In this document: piece after piece, positions 8,644-17,411 of the stretch
Position numbering within the stretch: position 1 is the stretch's first letter
How the letters are laid out: each line of letters begins with the position of its first letter
Assembly: GCA_025059375.1 (NCBI GenBank)
Contig: JANXDO010000004.1
Coordinates: 142,177-206,176, forward strand
Length of the DNA: 64,000 nt
Origin: Candidatus Nezhaarchaeota archaeon
GTDB lineage: Archaea; Thermoproteota; Methanomethylicia; Nezhaarchaeales; WYZ-LMO8
Direction of reading: 5' to 3'
Made by a program: the position numbers and the translations under genes
The notes under the pieces: model-generated
Told to the model about the DNA's origin: nothing
The model's database searches: none
What the model saw: the letters and a program-made list of their open reading frames with translations, nothing else

Positions 8644-8889
8644 CTAGCTACTAATCGAAAGAGCAGATAGAACCCCCTTATAAGTGAGATAGAAGCGCCC
8701 ATTCTCTTCAATAACGTATCCGAGCTCTTTGCAGCACCTCAAGAGCTCACTAACTTCACCTTCACTCATTGGTTGAGCATGCCTAGCAACCTCATTGATA
8801 TCAACAGCTGTATCACCACTTACAGCAGACAAGAAGTGCATGACTGCTAAAACCCTGTGCACCCTCACCACATCCTCATGCCTCACCAT
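8644..8889 (-). CDS. Small winged-helix protein in the glycogen cluster
   Basis: The 81-residue protein looks like a single helix-turn-helix/winged-helix unit: helices around HEDVVRVHRVLAVMHFLSA, VDINEVARHA, SEGEVSELLRCCKELGYV, then a wing (EENGRFYLTYKG). It lies 15 bp upstream of the half-glycosyltransferase and 6 bp downstream of the debranching enzyme, so it is co-transcribed. It may be a local regulator of the glycogen genes, but no specific family was recognised and DNA binding is inferred from predicted fold only. Confidence 0.65.
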   Translation of the reverse strand: MVRHEDVVRVHRVLAVMHFLSAVSGDTAVDINEVARHAQPMSEGEVSELLRCCKELGYVIEENGRFYLTYKGVLSALSISS

Positions 8890-8895
8890 GAACGC

Positions 8896-10923
8896 TTACC
8901 TCAACAAGAAGTACTCTATGTAGGGGTCACACCAATGACTCCAGTACTGCGCATAATTCTTGACCGGCACCGGGTTAAGAGAGACTTCACCTACGTAATT
9001 CGGGTTCATGCCTACAGGCAGACTAAAGAGCTCATTGCTATAGCCTATTGCACCCTCAGAAACCATGTGGTCGAGATTATTAATCAGCACTCCATGCGGA
9101 TCTAAGTTGATGGCCCTCATGACCTCTATGAGGTAGGGGGTATCTCGAGGCCACACAACAGGTCCGTGGTACTCCAAGTCTCCTAGGTATGGTTTCTCCT
9201 CCATCCTTCTAGCAACCACACCAAATATCTCCCAAGAACCCCCCAAACTCACTAACCTCCTCTTCACGATGATCCTCTCCACGTCACTCCAAATGCTTGA
9301 TAAGTCGCTGTGGTAGACTATGTTTTTAAGCAGTGCGACTGCAGTTACACCAGCTGAACTTGGAGTCTTATCTATTAGCTTGCTACTGGGGTCCATGGTC
9401 AGAGGGGGGAGACCACTACTCGAGTAAAAACACTTCCTATAACCATCAATTAGCTCGACCTTAAGCTCGTGGAGCTCAGTGTCAGCCTTGATCCCAGCAG
9501 CGTGCATAGCCTTTAGTAAGGCATCCAAACCCTCTATGAAGAGGGCATTGACTTCAACTAGAGCGAAGAGACCTTGAGGTTGAACTTTGTCGAGCCAATC
9601 TAGTGGCAATCTGACTGGCCACTCTATACCATCGACTTTATGGACGACATCAATCCATGACGAGTTAGCTTTGCAGAGAATGAGTCCATCACGAACTACA
9701 CAACCGGAAAAGCCCTCTTCAGCCCTCATGAGCTTGCAAGCCATCAACATGAGCTTTGAGCCCTCCTTCAAAAGCCTTCTCTCACCTGTAAGTGAGTACA
9801 GATTTGCGATTACACTCATCAACTGGGGAAAGGCATCGCTTGAGTACCCTCCTTCATGTATAAGGGTCTTAAAACCTTTAAATTCGTGAACTATAGACAT
9901 CAATTTTCTGATGAGCTCCACGAGCCACTTTGAGAGACCTAAAACGTTCGTATAGGTCAATAAGTTCCATCGCAAGCCCTCGAAGAGATCTCTGGTCCAT
10001 ATTCTCTTAAACCACATTGCCCCAGCTTCAGGGGCTAACGTGGAATCTAAAGGTACACCAAAGCTTAACAGTCTATCAACTCTTAGAACTATTGCGTTAA
10101 TCACTTTGACTGGTAACCCCTTAGCCTTCTTTTTAAGCCCGCCATGCAATCTCTTCAACCTTCCCTTAACCCCGTAGTCTATCCTCCTAAAGCTTATCAT
10201 CAACGGCACCTCAATATCTAGGAAACCTTGCTCACACCTCAATGCTATGGGCACTCTAACCCTACGGACATGCCTTATGAAGAACACCTTACCATCCTGT
10301 ATTGTTCTAAACCCATCACCTAACTTGTATACCCAGTCAAAAACCGCATTAACCTCATAGACGTCATCGAAACCCTTCAAATAAAGTCTTAATGGGAAAT
10401 GCTCACCCTCCACAACCATAACTTTATCTCTAACAGCAATACTGAGGGCATGCTCAACACTGGTTGTCATGTCGTAGAAAGCGAAGATGGGAGCAAATAT
10501 TGATGGTCTGGACGCCGAAACTCTAAAGAAACCGCCTCTCCTTCCAAGCCCTATAGATATCGATACACTATATTCCTCACCCCTATCGTCAACATAAATG
10601 TAGCGCGCCCTTCTTCTTCCAACTTTAACCAGAACCAATTCAAGGTTGCTAGCAGTTAAGGGCCTATAGTAGACTGCATCAAGAACCTTATACAATGCAC
10701 CATCAATAGGACCTACAAGCAAACCCTGCCAAGAGAAGTCCCTATTACCACCATGTAGAACCCCTATGGGGGTCACTATTGGAGCATTGAAGCTGGAAGT
10801 TGAGTACTCAAGCAAAACATCTCTCAATAAAATCTGTCTGTTCCTCGCATAATCCCAATCAACCTCTTCACCCGCTTCAACCTCACATAGAACCTCGCCC
10901 TTAGCGTACTTTAACTCAACCAC
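8896..10923 (-). CDS. Glycogen debranching-type amylo-alpha-1,6-glucosidase
   Basis: The 675-residue protein has an N-terminal beta-sandwich (NAPIVTPIGVLHGGNRDFSWQG at the start) and an (alpha/alpha)6-barrel C-terminal half. Barrel motifs include WFKRIWTRDLFEGLRWN, HEGGYSSDAFP and YHGPVVWPRDTPYLIE, whose acidic residues are the likely catalytic pair of the GDE/GH133-like family. It should release glucose at alpha-1,6 branch points in glycogen. It starts with GTG at 10923 after GAGGAGA. It is 40 bp downstream of the GH57 gene and 6 bp upstream of the wHTH gene, so it belongs to the glycogen operon. A broader glucoamylase activity is possible. Confidence 0.82.
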   Translation of the reverse strand: MVELKYAKGEVLCEVEAGEEVDWDYARNRQILLRDVLLEYSTSSFNAPIVTPIGVLHGGNRDFSWQGLLVGPIDGALYKVLDAVYYRPLTASNLELVLVKVGRRRARYIYVDDRGEEYSVSISIGLGRRGGFFRVSASRPSIFAPIFAFYDMTTSVEHALSIAVRDKVMVVEGEHFPLRLYLKGFDDVYEVNAVFDWVYKLGDGFRTIQDGKVFFIRHVRRVRVPIALRCEQGFLDIEVPLMISFRRIDYGVKGRLKRLHGGLKKKAKGLPVKVINAIVLRVDRLLSFGVPLDSTLAPEAGAMWFKRIWTRDLFEGLRWNLLTYTNVLGLSKWLVELIRKLMSIVHEFKGFKTLIHEGGYSSDAFPQLMSVIANLYSLTGERRLLKEGSKLMLMACKLMRAEEGFSGCVVRDGLILCKANSSWIDVVHKVDGIEWPVRLPLDWLDKVQPQGLFALVEVNALFIEGLDALLKAMHAAGIKADTELHELKVELIDGYRKCFYSSSGLPPLTMDPSSKLIDKTPSSAGVTAVALLKNIVYHSDLSSIWSDVERIIVKRRLVSLGGSWEIFGVVARRMEEKPYLGDLEYHGPVVWPRDTPYLIEVMRAINLDPHGVLINNLDHMVSEGAIGYSNELFSLPVGMNPNYVGEVSLNPVPVKNYAQYWSHWCDPYIEYFLLR

Positions 10924-10963
10924 TTCTCCTCGCTTTAACAGTGTTCATGTAAGCGTATAAGCA

Positions 10964-12466
10964 TTAATGTGATTGCTGTCTTCTTGTGTCCTCTAGCACC
11001 TTAATTGTAGCTTCGAGAATTGAATCATACCCCTCCCTTATACTTAAGTTTATTGACTCTGCGAGGTCGGTCCAAAGCAATACCTCTCTAATCCACCTCT
11101 GCAGGTAGCCATTAACTATATGAACCTCGGAAACCACCCTATCTATCGACTTTAAGGCCTCCAGTAGCTCACTTAAGCTCCTCACTTCATATACAACTTT
11201 TCCATTCCACACAAACTTAAAGGCATGTTTAGGTGTCGTCTTAAGCCTCCATGCATACCTCTCTACACCCTTTAAGTACTCCTCCATAACCCTCTCGTAC
11301 AACACCATAAGCAGCGAAATGTAGCTAGTAAATGCTTCTAGAGGCTTCTTGACTGGACTAAAGTAAAGGTGCACCTCACCTGAAGACCCCCTCTTCGACG
11401 ACATGTAATAGAAACTGTCACTTACACCAAATAATCTCCAATCCCTCAGATATCTACCCCCAACAGCCTTTGCATACATTCCAAGCTCCTCATAAAGCTC
11501 CAAGGCCTTAACCTGAAGGTCTGAGCCAGCCCAAGCACTAACATCCTTCTCAATGTCAGCCCAACTGACCGTGTTCCAAGGAGGGACATCATACACGTCC
11601 ACCGGCTTATACCTCCCGATGGCTTCCGATATAGTCATAGCCTCTATGCCCCTAGCCTTAATCTCTAGGGGGAGCCATCGTAGGAACTCTAGTATTCCAG
11701 TTTCCGGCCGGTGATGCTCTCCAAAGGTCTCAAAGTCCATTGCTATGAACACTACATCGCCCGCGCTCTTAAGTATCCAGTCAGCATATTTGTCGGCTGT
11801 CAATGGATATTGATCCCATGTGGCGTTTGAAAATCTAAATGCAACATCATCGCTTAAACGGTAGTTCCTCAATAACAGTTTCAAGTCACAGCCATAAGCT
11901 GAGTAGACGTAATTTGGATTTCTCCAAGCAAGTATCCTCTCAACACCCTCCGTGACGCAAGCCTTAAAGCCCATACTCCAAAGTGCATTGCCTATATCGT
12001 TGTTATAAATGAATTCAGTAGATTCTGCAGTCTTAGGATTGAAGCCTAGAATCTCTGATGTAGCCTCTGCACACATATTAATTTGCTCCTTGAACTCATC
12101 TAGACATGGAAGTATGGGAGAGATGCTGTGATAATAGGTTTGAGCTACAATCTCCATGCCCCCAGCCTCAATCGCCTTACGTATAAGGTCCACAACGTCA
12201 CTACAATATCTAAGCGCTTGTTCCATCCAAATACCGCTCACGCTCAATGAAACTTTGAAGTCCTGCACCTTAAGGTGCTCTAAAAGTATTTGTAGGGCCG
12301 GTTTATAACAGTTTAAACAAACTCTTTTAAAGACGTCTTCATTAAGCTGTTCATCGTAAACAGCATCAATACCGTGGGTTAATAAGTCACTTAAACACAC
12401 CGTAGTACGTGGTCTAATTCTCACCGGTTGATGAAGCTTAAACATGAAAACTACGCTTCTAACCAT
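10964..12466 (-). CDS. GH57 alpha-amylase or glucanotransferase
   Basis: The 500-residue protein shows family GH57 regions in order: FKLHQPVRI (region 1, residues 9-17), a GG-MEIV segment (region 2), AESTEFIYN (region 3, containing the predicted nucleophile Glu) and AMDFETFGEHH (region 4, containing the predicted acid Asp). The C-terminal part is helical, as usual. The family acts on alpha-1,4-glucans as amylase, 4-alpha-glucanotransferase or branching enzyme. Resemblance to MJ1611-type archaeal enzymes and linkage to GlgA favour intracellular amylase. It is the first gene of the minus-strand glycogen cluster, divergent from glucan phosphorylase across a 100-bp gap. Confidence 0.85.
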   Translation of the reverse strand: MVRSVVFMFKLHQPVRIRPRTTVCLSDLLTHGIDAVYDEQLNEDVFKRVCLNCYKPALQILLEHLKVQDFKVSLSVSGIWMEQALRYCSDVVDLIRKAIEAGGMEIVAQTYYHSISPILPCLDEFKEQINMCAEATSEILGFNPKTAESTEFIYNNDIGNALWSMGFKACVTEGVERILAWRNPNYVYSAYGCDLKLLLRNYRLSDDVAFRFSNATWDQYPLTADKYADWILKSAGDVVFIAMDFETFGEHHRPETGILEFLRWLPLEIKARGIEAMTISEAIGRYKPVDVYDVPPWNTVSWADIEKDVSAWAGSDLQVKALELYEELGMYAKAVGGRYLRDWRLFGVSDSFYYMSSKRGSSGEVHLYFSPVKKPLEAFTSYISLLMVLYERVMEEYLKGVERYAWRLKTTPKHAFKFVWNGKVVYEVRSLSELLEALKSIDRVVSEVHIVNGYLQRWIREVLLWTDLAESINLSIREGYDSILEATIKVLEDTRRQQSH

Positions 12467-12498
12467 AAGCGATTAGTTTCAGTTCGATGTGGAAGGGG

Positions 12499-12508
12499 AT
12501 ATAAGTTT
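12499..12508. promoter_or_regulatory. TATA-like element in the divergent glycogen promoter
   Basis: GATATAAGTT lies in the 100-bp gap between the GH57 gene (minus) and the phosphorylase (plus). On the plus strand it predicts a start near 12530, leaving a short leader with TAGGAG before ATG 12567. Read on the minus strand, AACTTATATC sits about 33 bp from the GH57 ATG. A shared or overlapping promoter is plausible. Confidence 0.45.
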
Positions 12509-12566
12509 TTAGAGGGAGCTCAAAAATAGAAAAGTCAAATAGACTCCGTGTAGGAGATACCTTGGA

Positions 12567-14126
12567 ATGTCAATTAATCAGCAGCACGAGCGATTAATCA
12601 TAAGCATAACACCAGACTTAGCAGTGGATGGTGGGTATAACTACGCTGGCGGCTTAGGAGTGCTTGAAGGGGATAAGTTTCATGCCGCCTCAAAGCTTAA
12701 GTTACGATACTTAGTATTCTCACTTCTTTATAGAAATGGCTATGTAGATTACACTTTCGATGAAGAGGGTAAGCCAATCCCACAACCACAACCACAACCT
12801 AGAGAATTCATAGATAAGTTAAGGTGCTGCGATGAGTTTAAGCTTAAGCTTAAGGGAGAGATCGTGCGCGTCAAGGCTTTCGAGCTGTCTGAAGGAAAAG
12901 CTAAAGCCATATTCTTTAGTGCTGAAGAACCAGAATGGGCTACAAAGCTAACTGATAGACTTTACATAGAGAGCTCAGCTGAAGAACGCTTCTACAAGTA
13001 CACTCTACTCGCTAAAGCCTCGGAAACTTACATACGAAGAGCCATACCCCTCGACGACATAGAGTATATAGATCTTCAAGAAGCCTATGCTGCTATGTTG
13101 CCACTGTCCTTAAGAATACCAGGCAAGTATAGGTTAGTGATACATACCGCTGGTCCTTGGGGTCACCCAACATTCTCTCGAGAACTCTTCAAGGGGGAGT
13201 ATGGATATCTATTCGTGGACCAAGACATAGTCCTAACAGAGATAGGACTTTCAGCATCAAAACAGGCCTTTGCAGTTTCAGCAAAACACCTTGACATAAT
13301 ATTAAAGGTCTTTCCCCATCATAGCGAAAAGCTGACGTACGTGACTAATGGCATAAACCTAGATAGGTGGATGGATAAAGAGCTTAGAAGGGAGTACGAG
13401 AATCACGAGTTAACTCTCGACAGATTTGTAAATGCTAGGCTTAGGCTTAAGAATGCTTTGATTGATCTTCTTAGAGGCTACAAGGACATAGACTATGAGG
13501 ATAAATTCATAGTTTTATGGTCTAGGAGAGTAGTAGCATACAAGAGACCTGACTTCCCAGTGAGGCTAATACTTGATGCTAAAGACCTACCAGTAATATT
13601 TGTACTTGGTGGTAAAGCGCACCCCCATGATGGTAAGGGGCTAGAGTACATGAAGTTATTCATGAAGCTTCATAGAGAAATTGATAACGTAGTATACATA
13701 CCGAATTACACGAGAGACATAGCTGCAACACTACTGGGTGGAGCAGATCTTCTCTTATTCACACCATTTTCAGGGTGGGAGGCATGCGGCACTAGCTACA
13801 TGAAGGCAGCTGTAAACGGAGTTCCAACATTATCGTCGAGAGATGGAGGGGTACTGGAATTCTTAGTGGATGGCATAAATGGTTGGCTTTTTGGTGAGGA
13901 CATTAGAACCCTAATAGATTATTACTCTCCAGAAGCCCAGAAAATCAATGAGAGGGAGTACGCGCAGTTCCGCGACCTCTTCTTTTCAATACATGAACTA
14001 TATAGAAGCAACCCCGAAGGATACTACAAAGTAGGATCAAATGCTCTAAGAACCTTCGTTGCACGAGCGAACATGGAGAGAGTCATTAAAGAATACTATC
14101 CAGGCCTCGTAAAGCCACTGGTATAA
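12567..14126 (+). CDS. glgP: Alpha-glucan (glycogen) phosphorylase, GT35-like
   Basis: The 519-residue protein is a short archaeal-type phosphorylase. Motifs: GGLGVLEGD near the N terminus, WSRRVVAYKRPD, GGKAHPHDGKG, and the pyridoxal-phosphate region EACGTSYMKAA with Lys near residue 413, equivalent to the EASGTxNMK motif of GT35. It releases glucose-1-phosphate from alpha-1,4-glucan in the cytoplasm. It starts at ATG 12567 with TAGGAG upstream. It is divergent from the glycogen cluster. A Pro-Gln repeat (PQPQPQP, about residues 72-78) comes from a 6-bp DNA repeat. The family normally exceeds 700 residues, so this is a compact form. Confidence 0.86.
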   Translation: MSINQQHERLIISITPDLAVDGGYNYAGGLGVLEGDKFHAASKLKLRYLVFSLLYRNGYVDYTFDEEGKPIPQPQPQPREFIDKLRCCDEFKLKLKGEIVRVKAFELSEGKAKAIFFSAEEPEWATKLTDRLYIESSAEERFYKYTLLAKASETYIRRAIPLDDIEYIDLQEAYAAMLPLSLRIPGKYRLVIHTAGPWGHPTFSRELFKGEYGYLFVDQDIVLTEIGLSASKQAFAVSAKHLDIILKVFPHHSEKLTYVTNGINLDRWMDKELRREYENHELTLDRFVNARLRLKNALIDLLRGYKDIDYEDKFIVLWSRRVVAYKRPDFPVRLILDAKDLPVIFVLGGKAHPHDGKGLEYMKLFMKLHREIDNVVYIPNYTRDIAATLLGGADLLLFTPFSGWEACGTSYMKAAVNGVPTLSSRDGGVLEFLVDGINGWLFGEDIRTLIDYYSPEAQKINEREYAQFRDLFFSIHELYRSNPEGYYKVGSNALRTFVARANMERVIKEYYPGLVKPLV

Positions 14127-14230
14127 CAGGTTCCTCAAAACCTAGGTATGCTACTTTAACGCATAAAATGCTAGCAACACAACACACCTCAATGTAGTCG
14201 GTCATGACGATAGTACTTAGAGAGAAGCGC

Positions 14231-14242
14231 GAAAGGTTTATA
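14231..14242 (+). promoter_or_regulatory. BRE-TATA promoter of the Lys/Glu microprotein
   Basis: GAAAGG followed by TTTATA is a good archaeal BRE/TATA pair. It predicts a transcript start around 14265, about 13 nt before ATG 14279, with GGGGAA in the leader. Confidence 0.6.
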
Positions 14243-14278
14243 GCTCTTCTAAATCCCCCAAAATATCGGGGAACGTAG

Positions 14279-14338
14279 ATGTCCAAGAAGAAGGAGGAAA
14301 AGAAGGAAGAGAAGAAGGAAGAGAAAAAGAAAAAGTAG
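14279..14338 (+). CDS. 19-residue Lys/Glu-rich microprotein
   Basis: The frame ATG to TAG encodes MSKKKEEKKEEKKEEKKKK, containing no residue other than Met, Ser, Lys and Glu. It has a strong BRE/TATA pair about 40 bp upstream and GGGGAA eight bases before the start, so it is probably transcribed and translated. It would form a highly charged, possibly disordered peptide that might bind nucleic acid or protein. The DNA is a purine-only run with an internal AAGAAGGAAGAG repeat, so chance low-complexity sequence or an RNA role is the alternative. No family is recognised. Confidence 0.45.
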   Translation: MSKKKEEKKEEKKEEKKKK

Positions 14339-14465
14339 CAGCACCCCTATTAAGGGATTAATTACATCGTCCTCCTTAATTTTTAGTTTAAGGGCTCTAA
14401 GAAGTTTATAATTCCTTCTTTATGCCCTCCCCTATCTGCTAAAGGAAACATACAATGCTTTTTCC

Positions 14466-14864
14466 ATGCCCCCTATCGCCACTCTTTTTAAAGTATTACC
14501 TATTATTGTCAGTATGGTTATTATGAGTATTAAGAAGAAGATTCCCAAGAGCGACATTTTTAGCATGGATTTCAGTGACGTATGGTCTCTAATAACCACA
14601 CTTTTCTCGAGACCCGTAGAGCTATCATCGCTCACCGGTAAATCAACTTTCACTGCTTGGGTTGATGGTGACGCCATGTTCGTTAAACTGAGCCCCTCAG
14701 GCAGCGTCCGCGTGATTACAAAGAAGGTCTTCGAGAAGTGTTGGAAGATATCTTTGGAAATGGCTAGCAAGGGCGAAGATCCGTTCCAACCAGCTTGGTT
14801 CTACAAGACAACCAATGGTACGTATATAGCTAGAGTATTCAAGTATGTAATCGAAGGGGTCTAA
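14466..14864 (+). CDS. Uncharacterised membrane-anchored protein
   Basis: I do not recognise this 132-residue protein. The N terminus (residues 4-20) is hydrophobic and followed by a basic patch (IKKKIPKS), consistent with one membrane anchor and a cytoplasmic domain. The rest is a compact alpha/beta domain ending DPFQPAWFYKTTNGTYIARVF. A TATA-like TTTATA at 14405-14410 is about 55 bp upstream. An alternative start at ATG 14523 would remove the anchor. It converges on the ABC permease gene, whose stop is 2 bp beyond its own. Confidence 0.55.
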   Translation: MPPIATLFKVLPIIVSMVIMSIKKKIPKSDIFSMDFSDVWSLITTLFSRPVELSSLTGKSTFTAWVDGDAMFVKLSPSGSVRVITKKVFEKCWKISLEMASKGEDPFQPAWFYKTTNGTYIARVFKYVIEGV

Positions 14865-14866
14865 CG

Positions 14867-15628
14867 CTACTTCTCCCTCCACCTCATTTTTGATAGTGAT
14901 AAAAGTATGAAGACTACGTTGTAACCTATTAAGGAAATTACTGATGCTGTAACGGCTGAGGTCTCTGGATGAGCCAACCCGCCCACATAGTGTAGTATTA
15001 TTGCTGCAGCCCCCGTTGGAGCCAGAGCTCCAACCCAGTGTACCTCGCTGGGAAGCAGCGTCACTGGATAGTAAACTGGTGGAACTACGCTTAACAATAT
15101 CGATAGTATCGTTGCTAGTGGCCACACGTGTCTCAACCGTCTAAATAGGGTTGATGCGGCGAAGCCCATGAAGGAAGTGGAGGTCCATAAAAGAATTGAA
15201 CACAAGGTTAAAGCTATTGAGAACCAGAGCGTAAGCATCCCAATAACCCCCATCAACACTATGAACAGTATCAAACCAGGAATAGTAAATACTAATACTG
15301 AAAGCGAGAGTCCAATTATGTAGCTCACAGGTCTTATTGGTGTTGCAACAAGCAGGTCCTGATACTTAAGGTAAATCCTGTAGAAGGCAGCATCTCCAAG
15401 GATTGCTATGCCATTGCCCGCTATTACCATTATGACACCGCCTATCAGGGCGTACATCATTGTAGCAGCCCCGCCATAGATCGTTAGGAAGAAGAGGAGA
15501 GTCAATGGCATTAGCAGGTAGGACACTATCCACAAGGGAACCCTCCTTACAGCTAAAACACCGTTAATCCAAGCTATTACGAACATTGCAGTTACCTGCC
15601 TACTAACCCCCCTCCTCAATTCTCTCAC
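14867..15628 (-). CDS. ABC-2 type transporter permease
   Basis: The 253-residue integral membrane protein has about six hydrophobic segments in the ABC-2 pattern: an N-terminal amphipathic part, PLWIVSYLLMPLTLLFFL, and a later pair around PPVYYPVTLLP, the recognised ABC-2 loop. It pairs with the ATPase gene directly upstream, overlapping it by 26 bp. The pair resembles DrrAB/NodIJ-type exporters of lipids, drugs or glycans. The substrate is unknown. Confidence 0.85.
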   Translation of the reverse strand: MRELRRGVSRQVTAMFVIAWINGVLAVRRVPLWIVSYLLMPLTLLFFLTIYGGAATMMYALIGGVIMVIAGNGIAILGDAAFYRIYLKYQDLLVATPIRPVSYIIGLSLSVLVFTIPGLILFIVLMGVIGMLTLWFSIALTLCSILLWTSTSFMGFAASTLFRRLRHVWPLATILSILLSVVPPVYYPVTLLPSEVHWVGALAPTGAAAIILHYVGGLAHPETSAVTASVISLIGYNVVFILLSLSKMRWREK

Positions 15629-16508
15629 CCGTCATTTTAATGAAGAGATCCTCAAGGCCTGTGGACTTGACGGTCACGTCGTAACCCCTCTTAATAGCCA
15701 TCTTGAGAACTTCCTCCGCTTCACCCTCATTAACATAGAATATCGTTATGCCTTTAAGCCTGAGCGCATCATAGCCGTCAATGTTTAAGTCACCGTAAAC
15801 TTCAACCTTAAAACCGCTTCCAACAGCCTTAAGCGCATCATTCACTGGTCCAATGAACATGACTCTTCCATCATGGATCAGGACAACATCGTCAGCTAAG
15901 CTCTCAGCTTCATCCATGTAATGGGTCGTCAAAAGCACAGCCTCACTATTCTTTTTAGCCTCCCTCAAAATCCTCCAAACACTTCTTCTAGCTAAAGGAT
16001 CTAGACCAGTAGTTGGTTCATCAAGAAACAGCACCTCAGCACCTGAAGCTAAAACCGCTGCCACCATAACCCTCCTCTTCAAACCGCCAGAAAGCTCACC
16101 TATCATAACATTCGCGTAAGTGTCAAGCTCAAGTAGCTCAAGAAACTCACGAGCCCTACTCTTAGCCTCACCCCTCTCATAACCCCTTATCATCAGATAC
16201 GAGTACACAAACTCAAAGGGCGTGAGGAGGTCCATGGGCATACCCTCCTGCGGAACCATAGCAATAACCTCCCTCACGCTCCAAGGATCAGAGAGGACAT
16301 CAAAACCCATAACCTCAACAGTACCACTAGTCGGTAATAGTTGAGTAGAAGCTATTCTAATCCAAGTAGTCTTGCCAGCACCGTTCCTACCAATGAGAGC
16401 AACAAGCCTACCTCTCTCAACACTAAACGATACACCCCTCAAAGCTATAACTCCATTACCATACCTCTTCCATACCCCCTTAGAAACAATGGCGTTCATG
16501 GCGATCAC
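15603..16508 (-). CDS. ABC transporter ATP-binding protein
   Basis: The 301-residue protein has all ABC ATPase motifs: Walker A GRNGAGKTT (about residues 40-48), Q-loop MVPQEG, signature LSGGLKRR, Walker B EVLFLDEPTTGLDP and switch His in LLTTHYMDEAE. A C-terminal extension of about 80 residues matches the DrrA/CcmA-type domain. It powers the ABC-2 permease encoded by the overlapping downstream gene. The start could be GTG 16508 or ATG 16499. Confidence 0.92.
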   Translation of the reverse strand: MIAMNAIVSKGVWKRYGNGVIALRGVSFSVERGRLVALIGRNGAGKTTWIRIASTQLLPTSGTVEVMGFDVLSDPWSVREVIAMVPQEGMPMDLLTPFEFVYSYLMIRGYERGEAKSRAREFLELLELDTYANVMIGELSGGLKRRVMVAAVLASGAEVLFLDEPTTGLDPLARRSVWRILREAKKNSEAVLLTTHYMDEAESLADDVVLIHDGRVMFIGPVNDALKAVGSGFKVEVYGDLNIDGYDALRLKGITIFYVNEGEAEEVLKMAIKRGYDVTVKSTGLEDLFIKMTGERIEEGG

Positions 16509-16530
16509 GCAAAAACCAATTAAAACAAAA

Positions 16531-16538
16531 ATAAATAC
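16531..16538 (+). promoter_or_regulatory. TATA-like box for tRNA-Leu
   Basis: ATAAATAC sits about 27-30 bp before the first tRNA base, in an A-rich stretch between the ABC ATPase start and the tRNA. Confidence 0.5.
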
Positions 16539-16563
16539 TATTCGTTGTAGAAGCAGAAGTTGA

Positions 16564-16648
16564 GCGGGGGTGGCCGAGTCAGGTCAAAGGCGCAGGGCTT
16601 AGGACCCTGTGGCGTAGGCCTGCGTGGGTTCAAATCCCACCCCCCGCA
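16564..16648 (+). tRNA. tRNA-Leu (anticodon UAG), CCA encoded at 16649-16651
   Basis: The acceptor stem GCGGGGG/CCCCCGC pairs perfectly and the discriminator is A (16648). Anticodon stem CAGGG/CCCTG encloses CTTAGGA, giving anticodon TAG at 16600-16602. A long variable arm (TGGCGTAGGCCTGC region) is typical of class II tRNA-Leu. The T arm is GTGGG-TTCAAAT-CCCAC. The genome encodes CCA directly after the discriminator. No intron is present. Confidence 0.95.
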
Positions 16649-16651
16649 CCA

Positions 16652-17411
16652 TTTCCAAACCCATAACCGCATTGGATTCGTTTATGACTGATTAGGAGAG
16701 GTGATAGGGGAGCACGGTTGAGCGTAAGCTTAAGATTCTTAAGTCGTTAAGTTGCTCCCCTAAGGGGATGATCCAGGTTCTTCCTAAGAGTCTGGCGTAA
16801 AAGATTAAGACATAGCCCTGAAGACAATTAGATGGTATGCAGCGTTCTTTGGGTTAAGGGTTGAGAAGCCTAGTTTAAGGCTTATGATAACACCAACGCC
16901 TTTATCCGGAGATGGTTAAGTAGTTTATTTATAATTCGAGAAGCATTAAGCTCAGGGCTGTTGTTATGATTGCAGTAGAAACCGATGCCTCTGCATCAGA
17001 AATCCTTAACATGTGTAATGATGGAACATTAAGGGGGACCATAGTGATTAAGGGGTTGAGAAACATAGATCGTGCACACACCACATAAGCGATGAACTAG
17101 TTATGCTTTATTCCAATTGCCCAGAAATGACGATAGATTTTAGGATATCCTGATGACAAACATGCCCAGCACCATCGCTCGCTCATGTACTTTCAAATGG
17201 CCATTTAAGCAGCTGAGAAAATGGGCTGTATCTTGGCTAAGCGCTCAATGGATTAATCCGTGATGGAAGCAACAAACCACTTAACCAATCCAAGTCGTTG
17301 ATGGTTCAGCAAATCGAATGGTCATTTGTGACCATAGTAATGGCTGTAGTTGTGCGTGAATGAAGCCTTTAAATATTGAAAGGGAAAGAGACGTTGCATG
17401 TGGTGTAGAGC
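16652..17411. other. Large gene-free stretch with RNA-like structure
   Basis: About 760 bp with no convincing gene. The first part contains the hairpin described at 16706-16768. A TATA-like run (TTTATTTATAA, near 16925) precedes a 40-codon frame at 16966-17088 whose peptide includes VETDASASEILNM and TIVIKGLRN. That frame may be a small gene or the truncated start of a lost one, but I cannot support it further. Confidence 0.45.
16706..16768 (+). ncRNA. Possible structured RNA: two mutually exclusive hairpins
   Basis: AGGGGAGCA (16706-16714) can pair over 9 bp with TGCTCCCCT (16753-16761). Inside the loop, CTTAAGA and TCTTAAG form a second perfect stem. The same CCCC strand also lies in a 13-nt palindrome, TCCCCTAAGGGGA (16756-16768), so it can instead pair downstream. 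It could be a processed or regulatory RNA, or an attenuator/terminator after tRNA-Leu. The pairing is seen directly; transcription is inferred. Confidence 0.35.

Noticed and set aside
14697..15125. 142-residue minus-strand frame over the ABC permease and the preceding plus-strand gene
   Set aside because: It overlaps two better-supported genes in another frame and has no family features.
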